Below, piece after piece: positions 46,026-53,222 of a stretch of 64,000 bases of DNA (within the stretch, counting starts at the first letter, position 1; each line of letters starts with the position of its first letter). Both the position numbers and the translations under genes were made by a program. This DNA comes from Vreelandella hamiltonii. GTDB lineage: Bacteria > Pseudomonadota > Gammaproteobacteria > Pseudomonadales > Halomonadaceae. The DNA is taken from positions 1 through 64,000 of the forward strand of contig NZ_BMXN01000007.1 of the NCBI RefSeq assembly GCF_014651775.1, in the 5' to 3' direction. Under the pieces are notes generated by a model. The model saw only the letters and a program-made list of their open reading frames with translations, was not told where the DNA came from and made no database searches.

Positions 46026-46895
46026 ATGAGCTATCTGGTCGGTGTCACGGCGCTTTGGGCTTTCTCTTTCTCCTTGATTGGCGTCTACCTGGCGGGGCAG
46101 GTGGATAGCTACTTTGCCGTTCTGATCAGGGTGGCACTTGCTACATTGGTGTTCCTGCCGTTTCTACGGCCGGGCCTGCTGCAGGGTAAGCAGCGGCTGG
46201 CACTGATGGCGCTGGGCGCCATTCAGCTGGGCGTCATGTACACCTTCTTCTACCAATCCTTCCTGCTGCTGTCGGTGCCGGAAGTCCTGCTGTTCACCAT
46301 TTTCACCCCCGTGTATATCGCCCTGCTGGATGACCTGATGTTCAAGCGATTCACGCCCATTTATCTGGTCACTGCGCTGCTGGCGGTGCTGGGTGCCGGG
46401 GTGATCCGCTACGACGGCATCGACAGCGGCTTCTGGCTGGGCTTTCTGGTCGTTCAAGGGGCCAACCTGTGCTTTGCTATTGGTCAGGTGGGCTATCGGC
46501 GTCTAGCGGCAGACCTGCCGCCCACCCTGGCCTGGCACAACGTGTTTGGCTGGTTCTTCATCGGCGCCATGCTTGTGGCGCTGCCGGCCTTCCTGCTGTT
46601 CGGCAACGTGTCAGCGCTACCCAGCACTCCGATGCAGTGGGGCGTACTGGCGTGGTTGGGCCTGGTGGCTTCCGGGGTGGGCTACTTCGCCTGGAACCAG
46701 GGCGCCACCCGGGTGGATGCGGGCACCCTGGCCATCATGAACAACGCGCTGGTGCCTGCCGGGCTGGTGGTCAACCTGGTCATCTGGAACCGCGATGCAG
46801 ACCTGGGCAAGCTGTTGCTGGGCGCTGCCATCATGGGGGCGTCTCTGTGGCTCAACCACTGGTGGCTGCAGCGCCGCAAGGTTGCCCTGGCCTGA
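46026..46895 (+). CDS. EamA/DMT family transporter
   Basis: A 289 aa integral membrane protein with ten helices in two EamA repeats (drug/metabolite transporter superfamily). It begins YLVGVTALWAFSFSLIGVYLAGQVDS and carries the second-repeat end SGVGYFAWNQGATRVDAGTLAIMNNALVPAGLVV. The EamA group exports amino acids or related metabolites; no substrate can be read. It is 79 bp after the YqaE-like gene. Standing between unrelated genes, it is probably monocistronic. Confidence 0.88.
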   Translation: MSYLVGVTALWAFSFSLIGVYLAGQVDSYFAVLIRVALATLVFLPFLRPGLLQGKQRLALMALGAIQLGVMYTFFYQSFLLLSVPEVLLFTIFTPVYIALLDDLMFKRFTPIYLVTALLAVLGAGVIRYDGIDSGFWLGFLVVQGANLCFAIGQVGYRRLAADLPPTLAWHNVFGWFFIGAMLVALPAFLLFGNVSALPSTPMQWGVLAWLGLVASGVGYFAWNQGATRVDAGTLAIMNNALVPAGLVVNLVIWNRDADLGKLLLGAAIMGASLWLNHWWLQRRKVALA

Positions 46896-47003
46896 CCCAA
46901 GCTGCTGATTTTACGGCGTGGCAGGGGGTATCGCCACGCCGTCGGATTTGCCCGATACCCCGTGACTCCCCATAATGTGGGCTGATGCCAGCGAGAGTCG
47001 CCC

Positions 47004-47936
47004 ATGTCTCATACCTCAACCTCACAAACCGCCGCCGGGCGCCAGCGTCCAGCCACGCCGCCGTTCAAGACCATTGGCCTGATTGGCCGCCTGGGCAGCG
47101 ACAAGGTGCTGGACTCGCTCCAGCGCTTGGTGGATTACCTGGTTGGCCATGGCTACAAGGTGCTGATCGAGGACCGTACCGCCACCGCGCTGCCGCATCA
47201 TGGCCAGCCGGAAGCCAGTCGTCGCATGCTGGGCGAGCTGTGCGATCTGGTCATCGTGGTGGGCGGCGACGGTAGCTTGCTGGGCGCCGCCCGTACCCTG
47301 TGCCGCAGTGGCACGCTGATTCTGGGCGTCAACCGCGGGCGGCTCGGCTTCCTGACCGATATCTCCCCCGACGAGCTGGAGCAGCGCGTGGGGGAGGTGC
47401 TGGCAGGCGAGTTCGAAATAGAAGAGCGCTTTCTGCTGGATGCCGTGCTGTACCGCAATGGCGTGGCGGTGGGTAACGGCGAAGCGCTCAACGAAGTCGT
47501 CGTGCACCCTGGCAAAGCGGTTCGCATGATCGAATTCGAGCTGTTCATCGATGGCCAGTTCGTCTACAGCCAGCGCAGCGATGGATTGATCGTCGCTACG
47601 CCGACTGGCTCGACGGCCTATGCGCTTTCCGGTGGGGGGCCAATCATGCACCCCAAGCTGGATGTGGTCACGCTGGTGCCCATGTTCCCGCATACCCTCT
47701 CCAGCCGTCCGATCGTGATCGATGCCGCCAGCGAGATTCGTATACACATCGGCGAAACCAACCAGACCTACCCGCATATCAGTTGCGACGGGCAAACCCG
47801 CGCGGTGGCCAAGCCCGACGATGTGCTGGTGATTACCCGCAAACCGGAGCGCGTTCAACTGGTACACCCCTTGGGGCATAACTTCTATGAAGTGCTGCGC
47901 AGCAAACTCGGTTGGAGCCATCGGCTAGGAGATTGA
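47004..47936 (+). CDS. nadK: NAD kinase
   Basis: A 310 aa cytoplasmic enzyme phosphorylating NAD to NADP. Motifs: TIGLIGRLGSDKVLDSL at the N-terminus, the diphosphate-binding VVVGGDGSLLGAARTL, NRGRLGFLTDI and the NE/D-like segment ALNEVVVHPG followed by SDGLIVATPTGSTAYALSGGG. About 20 extra residues precede the usual start. It is followed one base later by the phosphoesterase gene, so the two are translated from one transcript. Confidence 0.94.
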   Translation: MSHTSTSQTAAGRQRPATPPFKTIGLIGRLGSDKVLDSLQRLVDYLVGHGYKVLIEDRTATALPHHGQPEASRRMLGELCDLVIVVGGDGSLLGAARTLCRSGTLILGVNRGRLGFLTDISPDELEQRVGEVLAGEFEIEERFLLDAVLYRNGVAVGNGEALNEVVVHPGKAVRMIEFELFIDGQFVYSQRSDGLIVATPTGSTAYALSGGGPIMHPKLDVVTLVPMFPHTLSSRPIVIDAASEIRIHIGETNQTYPHISCDGQTRAVAKPDDVLVITRKPERVQLVHPLGHNFYEVLRSKLGWSHRLGD

Positions 47937-47937
47937 C

Positions 47938-48924
47938 ATGGAGGGGTACGATCTCATTGGTGATGTTCACGGCTGCGGTGCCACCCTGGCCGCGCTGCTG
48001 GAGAAGCTTGGCTACCATCAGCGCAAGGGCGTGTATCGCCACCCGCGCCGCAAGGTGATCTTCCTGGGGGATCTGATCGATCGCGGCCCACGCATTCGGC
48101 TGGCGGTGTCCATCGCGCGGCGCATGGTCGAGGAGGGCGAGGCGCATATCGTCATGGGCAACCATGAATACAACGCCCTGGCCTATATGCACCCGGCCCC
48201 GCCAGGCAGCGCCAAGCGCTGGCTGCGCGAGCATACGCCGCGCCATAATCGCATCATTCAGGATACCCTCGACCAGTATCGTGACCATACCAACGAATGG
48301 GAAGATACCCTGGCCTGGTTCAAGACCATTCCGCTGTGCCTGGAACTGGACGGTATCCGGGTGGTGCACGCCTGTTGGGACGACGAGCTGATTCGCCAGC
48401 TCCGTCAGCGTTCACCGTCTGCCCAACTGGACGACCGCTTTCTGGTGGAGTCCACCGACCCCTCGACCCAGGCGTTCCGAATTCTCGACCGCCTGACCCG
48501 TGGTCCGCACATTCGGCTACCGGAGGGCGTGGCCATCCACTCGGGCGACGGCTTTACCCGGCAGACCTTTCGCGCGCACTTCTGGTCGGCCAACCCGCAG
48601 CAGTGGGGTGATGTGGTATTCCAGCCGGATAACCTGCCGGGCGACCTGGAGACGCGGCCATTGACGCTGCAGGAGCGCGAGCGGCTCAGCTATTACGGCC
48701 CGGAGCAGCCGCCGCTGTTCATCGGCCACTACTGGTGCGAGGGCATTCCCGCCTTGCCCGCCGCCAATATCGCTTGCCTGGACTACAGTGCGGTAAAATT
48801 TGGCCGACTGGTGGCCTATCGCTGGAGCGGTGAACGCCAGTTGAATGCCGATCATTTCGTCTGGATTCAAGTGCCTAGAGAAGAGCGGGCATTGCCCAAG
48901 CCCTGGGAGATCGATTTTGATTGA
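47938..48924 (+). CDS. Metallophosphoesterase, calcineurin-like
   Basis: A 328 aa member of the calcineurin-like superfamily. All metal-binding blocks are visible: YDLIGDVHGC, FLGDLIDRGP, IVMGNHEYNAL, RVVHACWDD and a late histidine in FIGHYWCEG. The pattern is closest to the symmetrical diadenosine tetraphosphatase/PrpE-type enzymes, but the substrate is not certain. It begins one base after the nadK stop with TAGGAG inside nadK, so it is co-transcribed with nadK. Confidence 0.9.
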   Translation: MEGYDLIGDVHGCGATLAALLEKLGYHQRKGVYRHPRRKVIFLGDLIDRGPRIRLAVSIARRMVEEGEAHIVMGNHEYNALAYMHPAPPGSAKRWLREHTPRHNRIIQDTLDQYRDHTNEWEDTLAWFKTIPLCLELDGIRVVHACWDDELIRQLRQRSPSAQLDDRFLVESTDPSTQAFRILDRLTRGPHIRLPEGVAIHSGDGFTRQTFRAHFWSANPQQWGDVVFQPDNLPGDLETRPLTLQERERLSYYGPEQPPLFIGHYWCEGIPALPAANIACLDYSAVKFGRLVAYRWSGERQLNADHFVWIQVPREERALPKPWEIDFD

Positions 48925-48929
48925 CCCTT

Positions 48930-48959
48930 TTGAGCAATCATTACAATTGGTTACATAAT
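48930..48959 (+). promoter_or_regulatory. Promoter of candidate small RNA B
   Basis: TTGAGC (48930-48935) and CATAAT (48954-48959) with an 18-base spacer, starting just after the phosphoesterase stop. The expected start is near 48966. Confidence 0.5.
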
Positions 48960-48965
48960 TTTTGC

Positions 48966-49063
48966 AAAACTGCTGAACTAACCCTGCTGCCGGCTATCAG
49001 AGTAAGTGTTCCCTTGAATGATCCCTTGCTTTTATCCGGCGGCCCCCTCCGCCGGATTTTTTT
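48966..49063 (+). ncRNA. Candidate small RNA B
   Basis: About 95 bases between the phosphoesterase and rhomboid genes with its own likely promoter and a strong terminator, and no reading frame. The sequence GATCCCTTGCTT (49020-49031) directly before the hairpin is identical to that in candidate A, suggesting a shared base-pairing region. It could instead be the 3' end of the nadK-phosphoesterase transcript. Confidence 0.5.
49034..49063 (+). terminator. Rho-independent terminator of candidate small RNA B
   Basis: 9-bp stem ATCCGGCGG (49034-49042) and CCGCCGGAT (49049-49057), six-base loop, then six or more T. Confidence 0.9.
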
Positions 49064-49123
49064 GCGTATCCGATGGCAAACGTGCGCGTAAGCGTCATGA
49101 CCACTGGTTAAAAGGAAGATGTC

Positions 49124-49975
49124 ATGCACCCCGTCATGCTCTTGCCCCCCGATGCAGACACTCAAGCGCTGCGCAAGGCCCTATGGCATTACCGGATAGG
49201 CCATCGCATCACCGATGAAGAAGACGGCCAGCTCCTCTGGGTGGCTGACCCGCGCCAATACGATGAGCTCCGTGCCCTGGTGGCTCGCTGGGAGCGAGGC
49301 GACGAGCTGATCAGCGACGCTGCGCCACCCAAGCGCTCGCTGCCCACCCAAGGGCTGGTCGCGACTCTGCGACAAGTACCGGTGACGGCGCTGATGATTC
49401 TGATCAGTCTGGCCGTATTTGCATTGACCGGGATCTGGGGCGACCTGTTGATCGTCTCTTTGACCATCGTGCCGGTGGGTGTCTCTGGGGGGCAACTGGT
49501 CTACGGTTCGCTGCCCGATACCTTGCTCAGTGGTCAGGTGTGGCGCCTGCTGTCACCGGCTTTTCTCCACTTTGGCTGGATGCACCTGATCTTCAACCTG
49601 ATGTGGGTGTGGTATTTCGGCCAGCAGATCGAACGGCGCCAGGGCAGCAAAACGATGCTGCTATTGCTGTTGCTGGCGGGCATCGGAGCTAACCTTGCCC
49701 AGTACATGACCGGCACGGTGCTGTTTGGTGGCATGTCCGGGGTCGTCTATGCGCTTTTGGCGCATGTGTGGCTGATGTCCCGGCGTGCCCCAGGCAGCGG
49801 TTTTTTCGTGCCGCAAATGCTGGTGGTCTTCATGCTGGGCTGGATGGTCTTTACCATGACCGGCATTGCAGGCACCGTGGGCTTTGGCAACGTTGCCAAC
49901 GAGGCGCATTTGGGTGGCCTGCTCGTGGGGCTGGCAACCGGCTGGTATTATTCTTCCCGCTTCAAAAAGCTTTGA
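49124..49975 (+). CDS. Rhomboid family intramembrane serine protease
   Basis: A 283 aa inner-membrane protease resembling GlpG. A cytoplasmic N-terminal domain of about 90 residues is followed by six membrane helices. The catalytic dyad is S205 in FGGMSGVVYALLAH and H262 in NEAHLGGLLVGLATG, and the HLIFNLMWVWYFG segment (H-x3-N) and the WRLLSPAFLHFGWMH region are present. Substrates are membrane proteins, not identifiable here. It precedes the DUF1315 gene by 25 bp. Confidence 0.93.
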   Translation: MHPVMLLPPDADTQALRKALWHYRIGHRITDEEDGQLLWVADPRQYDELRALVARWERGDELISDAAPPKRSLPTQGLVATLRQVPVTALMILISLAVFALTGIWGDLLIVSLTIVPVGVSGGQLVYGSLPDTLLSGQVWRLLSPAFLHFGWMHLIFNLMWVWYFGQQIERRQGSKTMLLLLLLAGIGANLAQYMTGTVLFGGMSGVVYALLAHVWLMSRRAPGSGFFVPQMLVVFMLGWMVFTMTGIAGTVGFGNVANEAHLGGLLVGLATGWYYSSRFKKL

Positions 49976-50000
49976 GCAACCCGCAAAAGAGGTGCTGACC

Positions 50001-50285
50001 GTGAGTGACATGACGTTCGACAAGATGATTCATCAAATGACGCCCACCATCTATGAAAGCCTCAAGCAGGCGGTTGCCCTGCGCAAGTGGCCGGATGGAC
50101 GTCGCCTGACTGCCGAGCAGACCGAGCTCTGCCTGGAGGCGGTGATGCGCTATGAAATGGAAAACAACGTGCCCGAAGCCAATCGGGTGGGTTACCTGGA
50201 GCGCCGCACCTGTGGGGCGGGTGCCACGGGGGCGGGCGTCAGCCCGGAAATGGCAGGCCTGGCTCGGGATGCCACCCGTGACTGA
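50001..50285 (+). CDS. YeaC family protein (DUF1315)
   Basis: A 94 aa protein of the DUF1315/YeaC family, with MTFDKMIHQMTPTIYESLKQA and WPDGRRLTAEQTELCLEAV. The GTG at 50001 follows GAGGTG; ATG 50010 is another option. It runs into the next gene, whose start lies inside its 3' end. The pair DUF1315 and DUF2797 is commonly adjacent in gammaproteobacteria. Function unknown. Confidence 0.87.
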   Translation: MSDMTFDKMIHQMTPTIYESLKQAVALRKWPDGRRLTAEQTELCLEAVMRYEMENNVPEANRVGYLERRTCGAGATGAGVSPEMAGLARDATRD

Positions 50286-51135
50286 TGATTTGTTTGCCAC
50301 CGATGCTACGCCGGTGCAGGGGTGTCTGCAGAAAATGGCGGCCAGTGTGCCAGGCCGCAAGGATGCCGAGGTGGTGTACCACCTGCGTGCCGGGGAGCAT
50401 CGGGTTGGCCTGAACGAGCGGGTGGGGTCGTTCATACGCCTGCACTGGAGCGGGGCCATTGCCTGCACTCACTGCGGGCGCGCCACCAACAAGAGCTTTG
50501 CTCAGGGGTATTGCTACCCGTGTTTCAAGCGCTTGGCCCAGTGCGATACCTGCATCATGAAGCCGGAAACCTGCCACTACTACCAGGGCACCTGCCGCGA
50601 ACCCGAGTGGGGCGAGGCCCACTGTTTCCAGCCCCATATCGTTTATCTTGCCAACTCCTCGGGGCTGAAGGTGGGCATCACCCGCAAAACCCAGATGCCC
50701 ACCCGCTGGTTGGATCAAGGGGCCATTCAGGCGCTGCCCATTCTGGAGGTCGATACGCGGCAGCAGTCCGGCATGGTCGAAATGCTGTTCAAGGGGCAGG
50801 TCGCCGACCGCACCAACTGGCGGGCGATGCTGAAAGGCGAGGTGGCCACGCTGGACCTGTGTGCAGAGCGAGACCGTCTGTTGAGCGTATTGGCCGATGG
50901 GCTGGCGCAACTGCGCCAGGTGCACGGTGAGGATGCCATTCGTGAACTGGATGAAACGCCTTACCACTTCCACTACCCGGTGGAGGCTTTTCCACGCAAG
51001 GTGGTGTCGCACAATTTCGATAAGCAGCCACAGGTAGAGGGTGTCTTGCAGGGCGTGAAAGGGCAGTATCTGATACTCGATACCGGCGTGATAAATCTTC
51101 GTAAATTCACGGGTTACGAGATTATCGTTAGCTAA
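50269..51135 (+). CDS. DUF2797 zinc-binding protein
   Basis: A 288 aa protein with a cysteine-rich N-terminal zinc module: C-x2-C in CTHCGRATNK, C-x2-C in CYPCFKRLAQ and then CDTCIMKPETC, followed by a region HIVYLANSSGLKVGITRK that resembles the start of a GIY-YIG-like nuclease fold (Y-L and V-G-I-T-R). I cannot confirm that this is active. The start is either ATG 50269 or GTG 50278, both overlapping the DUF1315 gene. Function unknown. Confidence 0.83.
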   Translation: MPPVTDDLFATDATPVQGCLQKMAASVPGRKDAEVVYHLRAGEHRVGLNERVGSFIRLHWSGAIACTHCGRATNKSFAQGYCYPCFKRLAQCDTCIMKPETCHYYQGTCREPEWGEAHCFQPHIVYLANSSGLKVGITRKTQMPTRWLDQGAIQALPILEVDTRQQSGMVEMLFKGQVADRTNWRAMLKGEVATLDLCAERDRLLSVLADGLAQLRQVHGEDAIRELDETPYHFHYPVEAFPRKVVSHNFDKQPQVEGVLQGVKGQYLILDTGVINLRKFTGYEIIVS

Positions 51136-51217
51136 ACGCCTAGCCAGAGTGGCCAGTGTTGTCTAAGGTTAACGGAGTTATTTCTCCCCCTGCCCAATGC
51201 AACGCAAGGAAGCCGCA

Positions 51218-51643
51218 ATGCCCTGGCTAAAATTGCTTCACATTGCCGCACTGGTTATCTGGTGCGGTTCGCTGCTTTACTTACCTGCGCTGCTGAGTCA
51301 CGCCCTTCAGCTGCGCAAGGACGCTGGATTTGCGCAGGGCTCACCGCCCATGCCGCGCTACTTCTACAACTCCGTTGCCACCCCTGCGGCGCTGCTGGCC
51401 ATTGCGTCGGGCACGCTGCTGTTCCTGCTTCACGGGCTAATGGGTGGGTGGCTGATCTTCAAGCTGGCTGCGGTGGTCGCCATGGTGGCTGCCCATGGCT
51501 GTTTTGGCTGGCTGATTCTACGTCTGGAAATGGGCATCTATCGCGGTGTGAAACCCGCCAACCTGCTGGCGCTGTTGCTGGCAGTGGCGGGTATTCTGGC
51601 CGTACTGGGCTTCGTGCTGGCCAAACCACTTGATTGGAGTTAG
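51218..51643 (+). CDS. CopD/HemJ-like membrane protein
   Basis: A 141 aa protein with four membrane helices. The opening MPWLKLLHIAALVIWCGSLLYLPALLSH is typical of CopD-family and HemJ-like proteins, with a histidine in helix 1 (LLHIAALV). ATG 51218 follows AAGGAAG. HemJ oxidises protoporphyrinogen; CopD members act in copper uptake, and neither role can be chosen. It lies close to the caa3 oxidase cluster, where heme and copper functions would fit. Confidence 0.8.
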   Translation: MPWLKLLHIAALVIWCGSLLYLPALLSHALQLRKDAGFAQGSPPMPRYFYNSVATPAALLAIASGTLLFLLHGLMGGWLIFKLAAVVAMVAAHGCFGWLILRLEMGIYRGVKPANLLALLLAVAGILAVLGFVLAKPLDWS

Positions 51644-51664
51644 CCGATGCCCATGAGCAGGTGG

Positions 51665-52123
51665 TCAGTCGACATCCACGCCCACGGCGTGTTCATAAAC
51701 CAGTTGGCCGCCCAGCCAGCCGGCCAGCGCAATCAGTCCTCCGGTCAGCAGCGATACCGCCAGCCCCCAGGGCAGGATCGCGTCGGGCTCGTTGAAGCGC
51801 AGCAGCCAGTTGAACGACGCCAGCGAGAGCATCACCACCGCCACGATGGCGTGGCTCCAGCCGGTAATCAGACGCCGAATGCGCGACACCGTGACCAGAT
51901 CGATGATACCGGCTATCGAGGCGACCCAGCCGCCAAAGGCGCCGACGCCCGCCAGCCACAGGCCGCTGCGCATCCAGAAGGGGTCTTCGGTATACCAGTA
52001 GGCCAGGTCGCTTGCCACCAGGGCCATCAGGGCTGCAACGGGGAAGTGAATCATTACGGGGTGCAGCGGGTGGCCAGCCAAAGAGGCTCGGCTTTTGATC
52101 GAACGTTGGGGAGTTGGCGCCAT
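51665..52123 (-). CDS. DUF2231 membrane protein
   Basis: A 152 aa protein with four membrane helices; HPLHPVMIHFPVAALMALVASDLAYW at the N-terminus is the DUF2231 signature, with conserved histidines that may bind heme or metal. ATG 52123 follows AGGAAGTG. It is divergent from coxB, with 37 bp between the two starts, so the promoters overlap. Found beside caa3-type oxidase genes in related bacteria, it may have a respiratory role. Confidence 0.85.
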   Translation of the reverse strand: MAPTPQRSIKSRASLAGHPLHPVMIHFPVAALMALVASDLAYWYTEDPFWMRSGLWLAGVGAFGGWVASIAGIIDLVTVSRIRRLITGWSHAIVAVVMLSLASFNWLLRFNEPDAILPWGLAVSLLTGGLIALAGWLGGQLVYEHAVGVDVD

Positions 52124-52160
52124 GGTCACTTCCTGTGGGCAGACTAAAGGGAAACAGCAT

Positions 52161-53222
52161 ATGAGGGAACGCAACAGCAATATAGCCTCGCCCAACATTC
52201 AACGCGTTACGGGTCGGCGGGTCAACCGGATAGCCATTTTGGCGGTTCTCGGACTGGCCCTGTTGACCGCTGGCTGTGCGGGCGATAAGTCCATTCTAGA
52301 CCCCGCTGGGCAGGCTGCACGAGATGTTGCCCTGATTTGGTGGATCATGTTGACCTTCAGCACCGTGGTGCTGGCGGTCATCACGGGGCTGTGGCTGTTT
52401 GCCTTCAAGCCTAGGGACGTCACCCGCACGCCTTCCCAGGAGCGCAAGGTGGCTCGCCACTGGATTCTGGGCGGCGGTATCCTGCTGCCCGTGGCCAGCA
52501 TCGTGGCGCTGCTCGCCTTTGGCGTGCCCGCCGGTCAGCGCATGCTGGCCATTGGCGAACCCGGCGAGGTGATCGAAGTCATCGGCCACCAGTGGTGGTT
52601 CGAAGTGCGCTACCCCAATGCCGAAGGCGGCGAGGTGGTCACCGCCAACCATCTGGTGATGCCGGTCGGCGAGCCGGTGGACTTCCACGTGACCGGCGCC
52701 GACGTCATCCATGGTTTCTGGATCCCGCGTCTGGGCGGCAAGGTCGACATGATTCCCGGCCGGGAAAACCGCATTCGCCTGCAGGCAGACATTCCTGCCG
52801 TCTTCGGTGCCCAATGCGCCGAGCTGTGTGGCATCGGGCATGCCCATATGCACCTGTTCGTCGAAGCCCTGCCCCGGGAAGAGTACGACGCCTGGCTGGC
52901 CGAGCGCCAGCAGGACGCGCTGGCAGCAGCGGCTACGGCCAATGCCGCCGACGACGAGGCGCGCAGCGCGTTCATGACCCACTGTGCCAGCTGCCATACG
53001 GTGGCCGGGGTCAGTGGTGGCACGCTGGGGCCCGACCTTTCCGACGTGGGCAGCCGAGCGACGCTGGGCGCTGGCGTGATGGCCATGGACGATGGCGCCA
53101 TCAGCCAGTGGCTGCAGCATCATCAGACGCTGAAGCCCGGTAACCTGATGCCGTCCCACGATGATATCGACACGGACACCCTGGACAGCCTGGGTGCTTG
53201 GTTGGAGACCTTGAACCCATGA
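52161..53222 (+). CDS. coxB: Cytochrome c oxidase subunit II with C-terminal cytochrome c (caa3 type)
   Basis: A 353 aa membrane-bound lipoprotein: lipobox LLTAGC, two membrane helices, then a periplasmic CuA domain with C219-x3-C223-x3-H227-x2-M230 (CAELCGIGHAHM) and the upstream HGFWIPRLGGKVDMIPG. The C-terminal cytochrome c domain has CASCH at 275-279, which marks the caa3 type that carries its own electron donor. ATG 52161 is preceded by AAGGGAAA. Its stop overlaps the start of the subunit I gene. Confidence 0.93.
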   Translation: MRERNSNIASPNIQRVTGRRVNRIAILAVLGLALLTAGCAGDKSILDPAGQAARDVALIWWIMLTFSTVVLAVITGLWLFAFKPRDVTRTPSQERKVARHWILGGGILLPVASIVALLAFGVPAGQRMLAIGEPGEVIEVIGHQWWFEVRYPNAEGGEVVTANHLVMPVGEPVDFHVTGADVIHGFWIPRLGGKVDMIPGRENRIRLQADIPAVFGAQCAELCGIGHAHMHLFVEALPREEYDAWLAERQQDALAAAATANAADDEARSAFMTHCASCHTVAGVSGGTLGPDLSDVGSRATLGAGVMAMDDGAISQWLQHHQTLKPGNLMPSHDDIDTDTLDSLGAWLETLNP

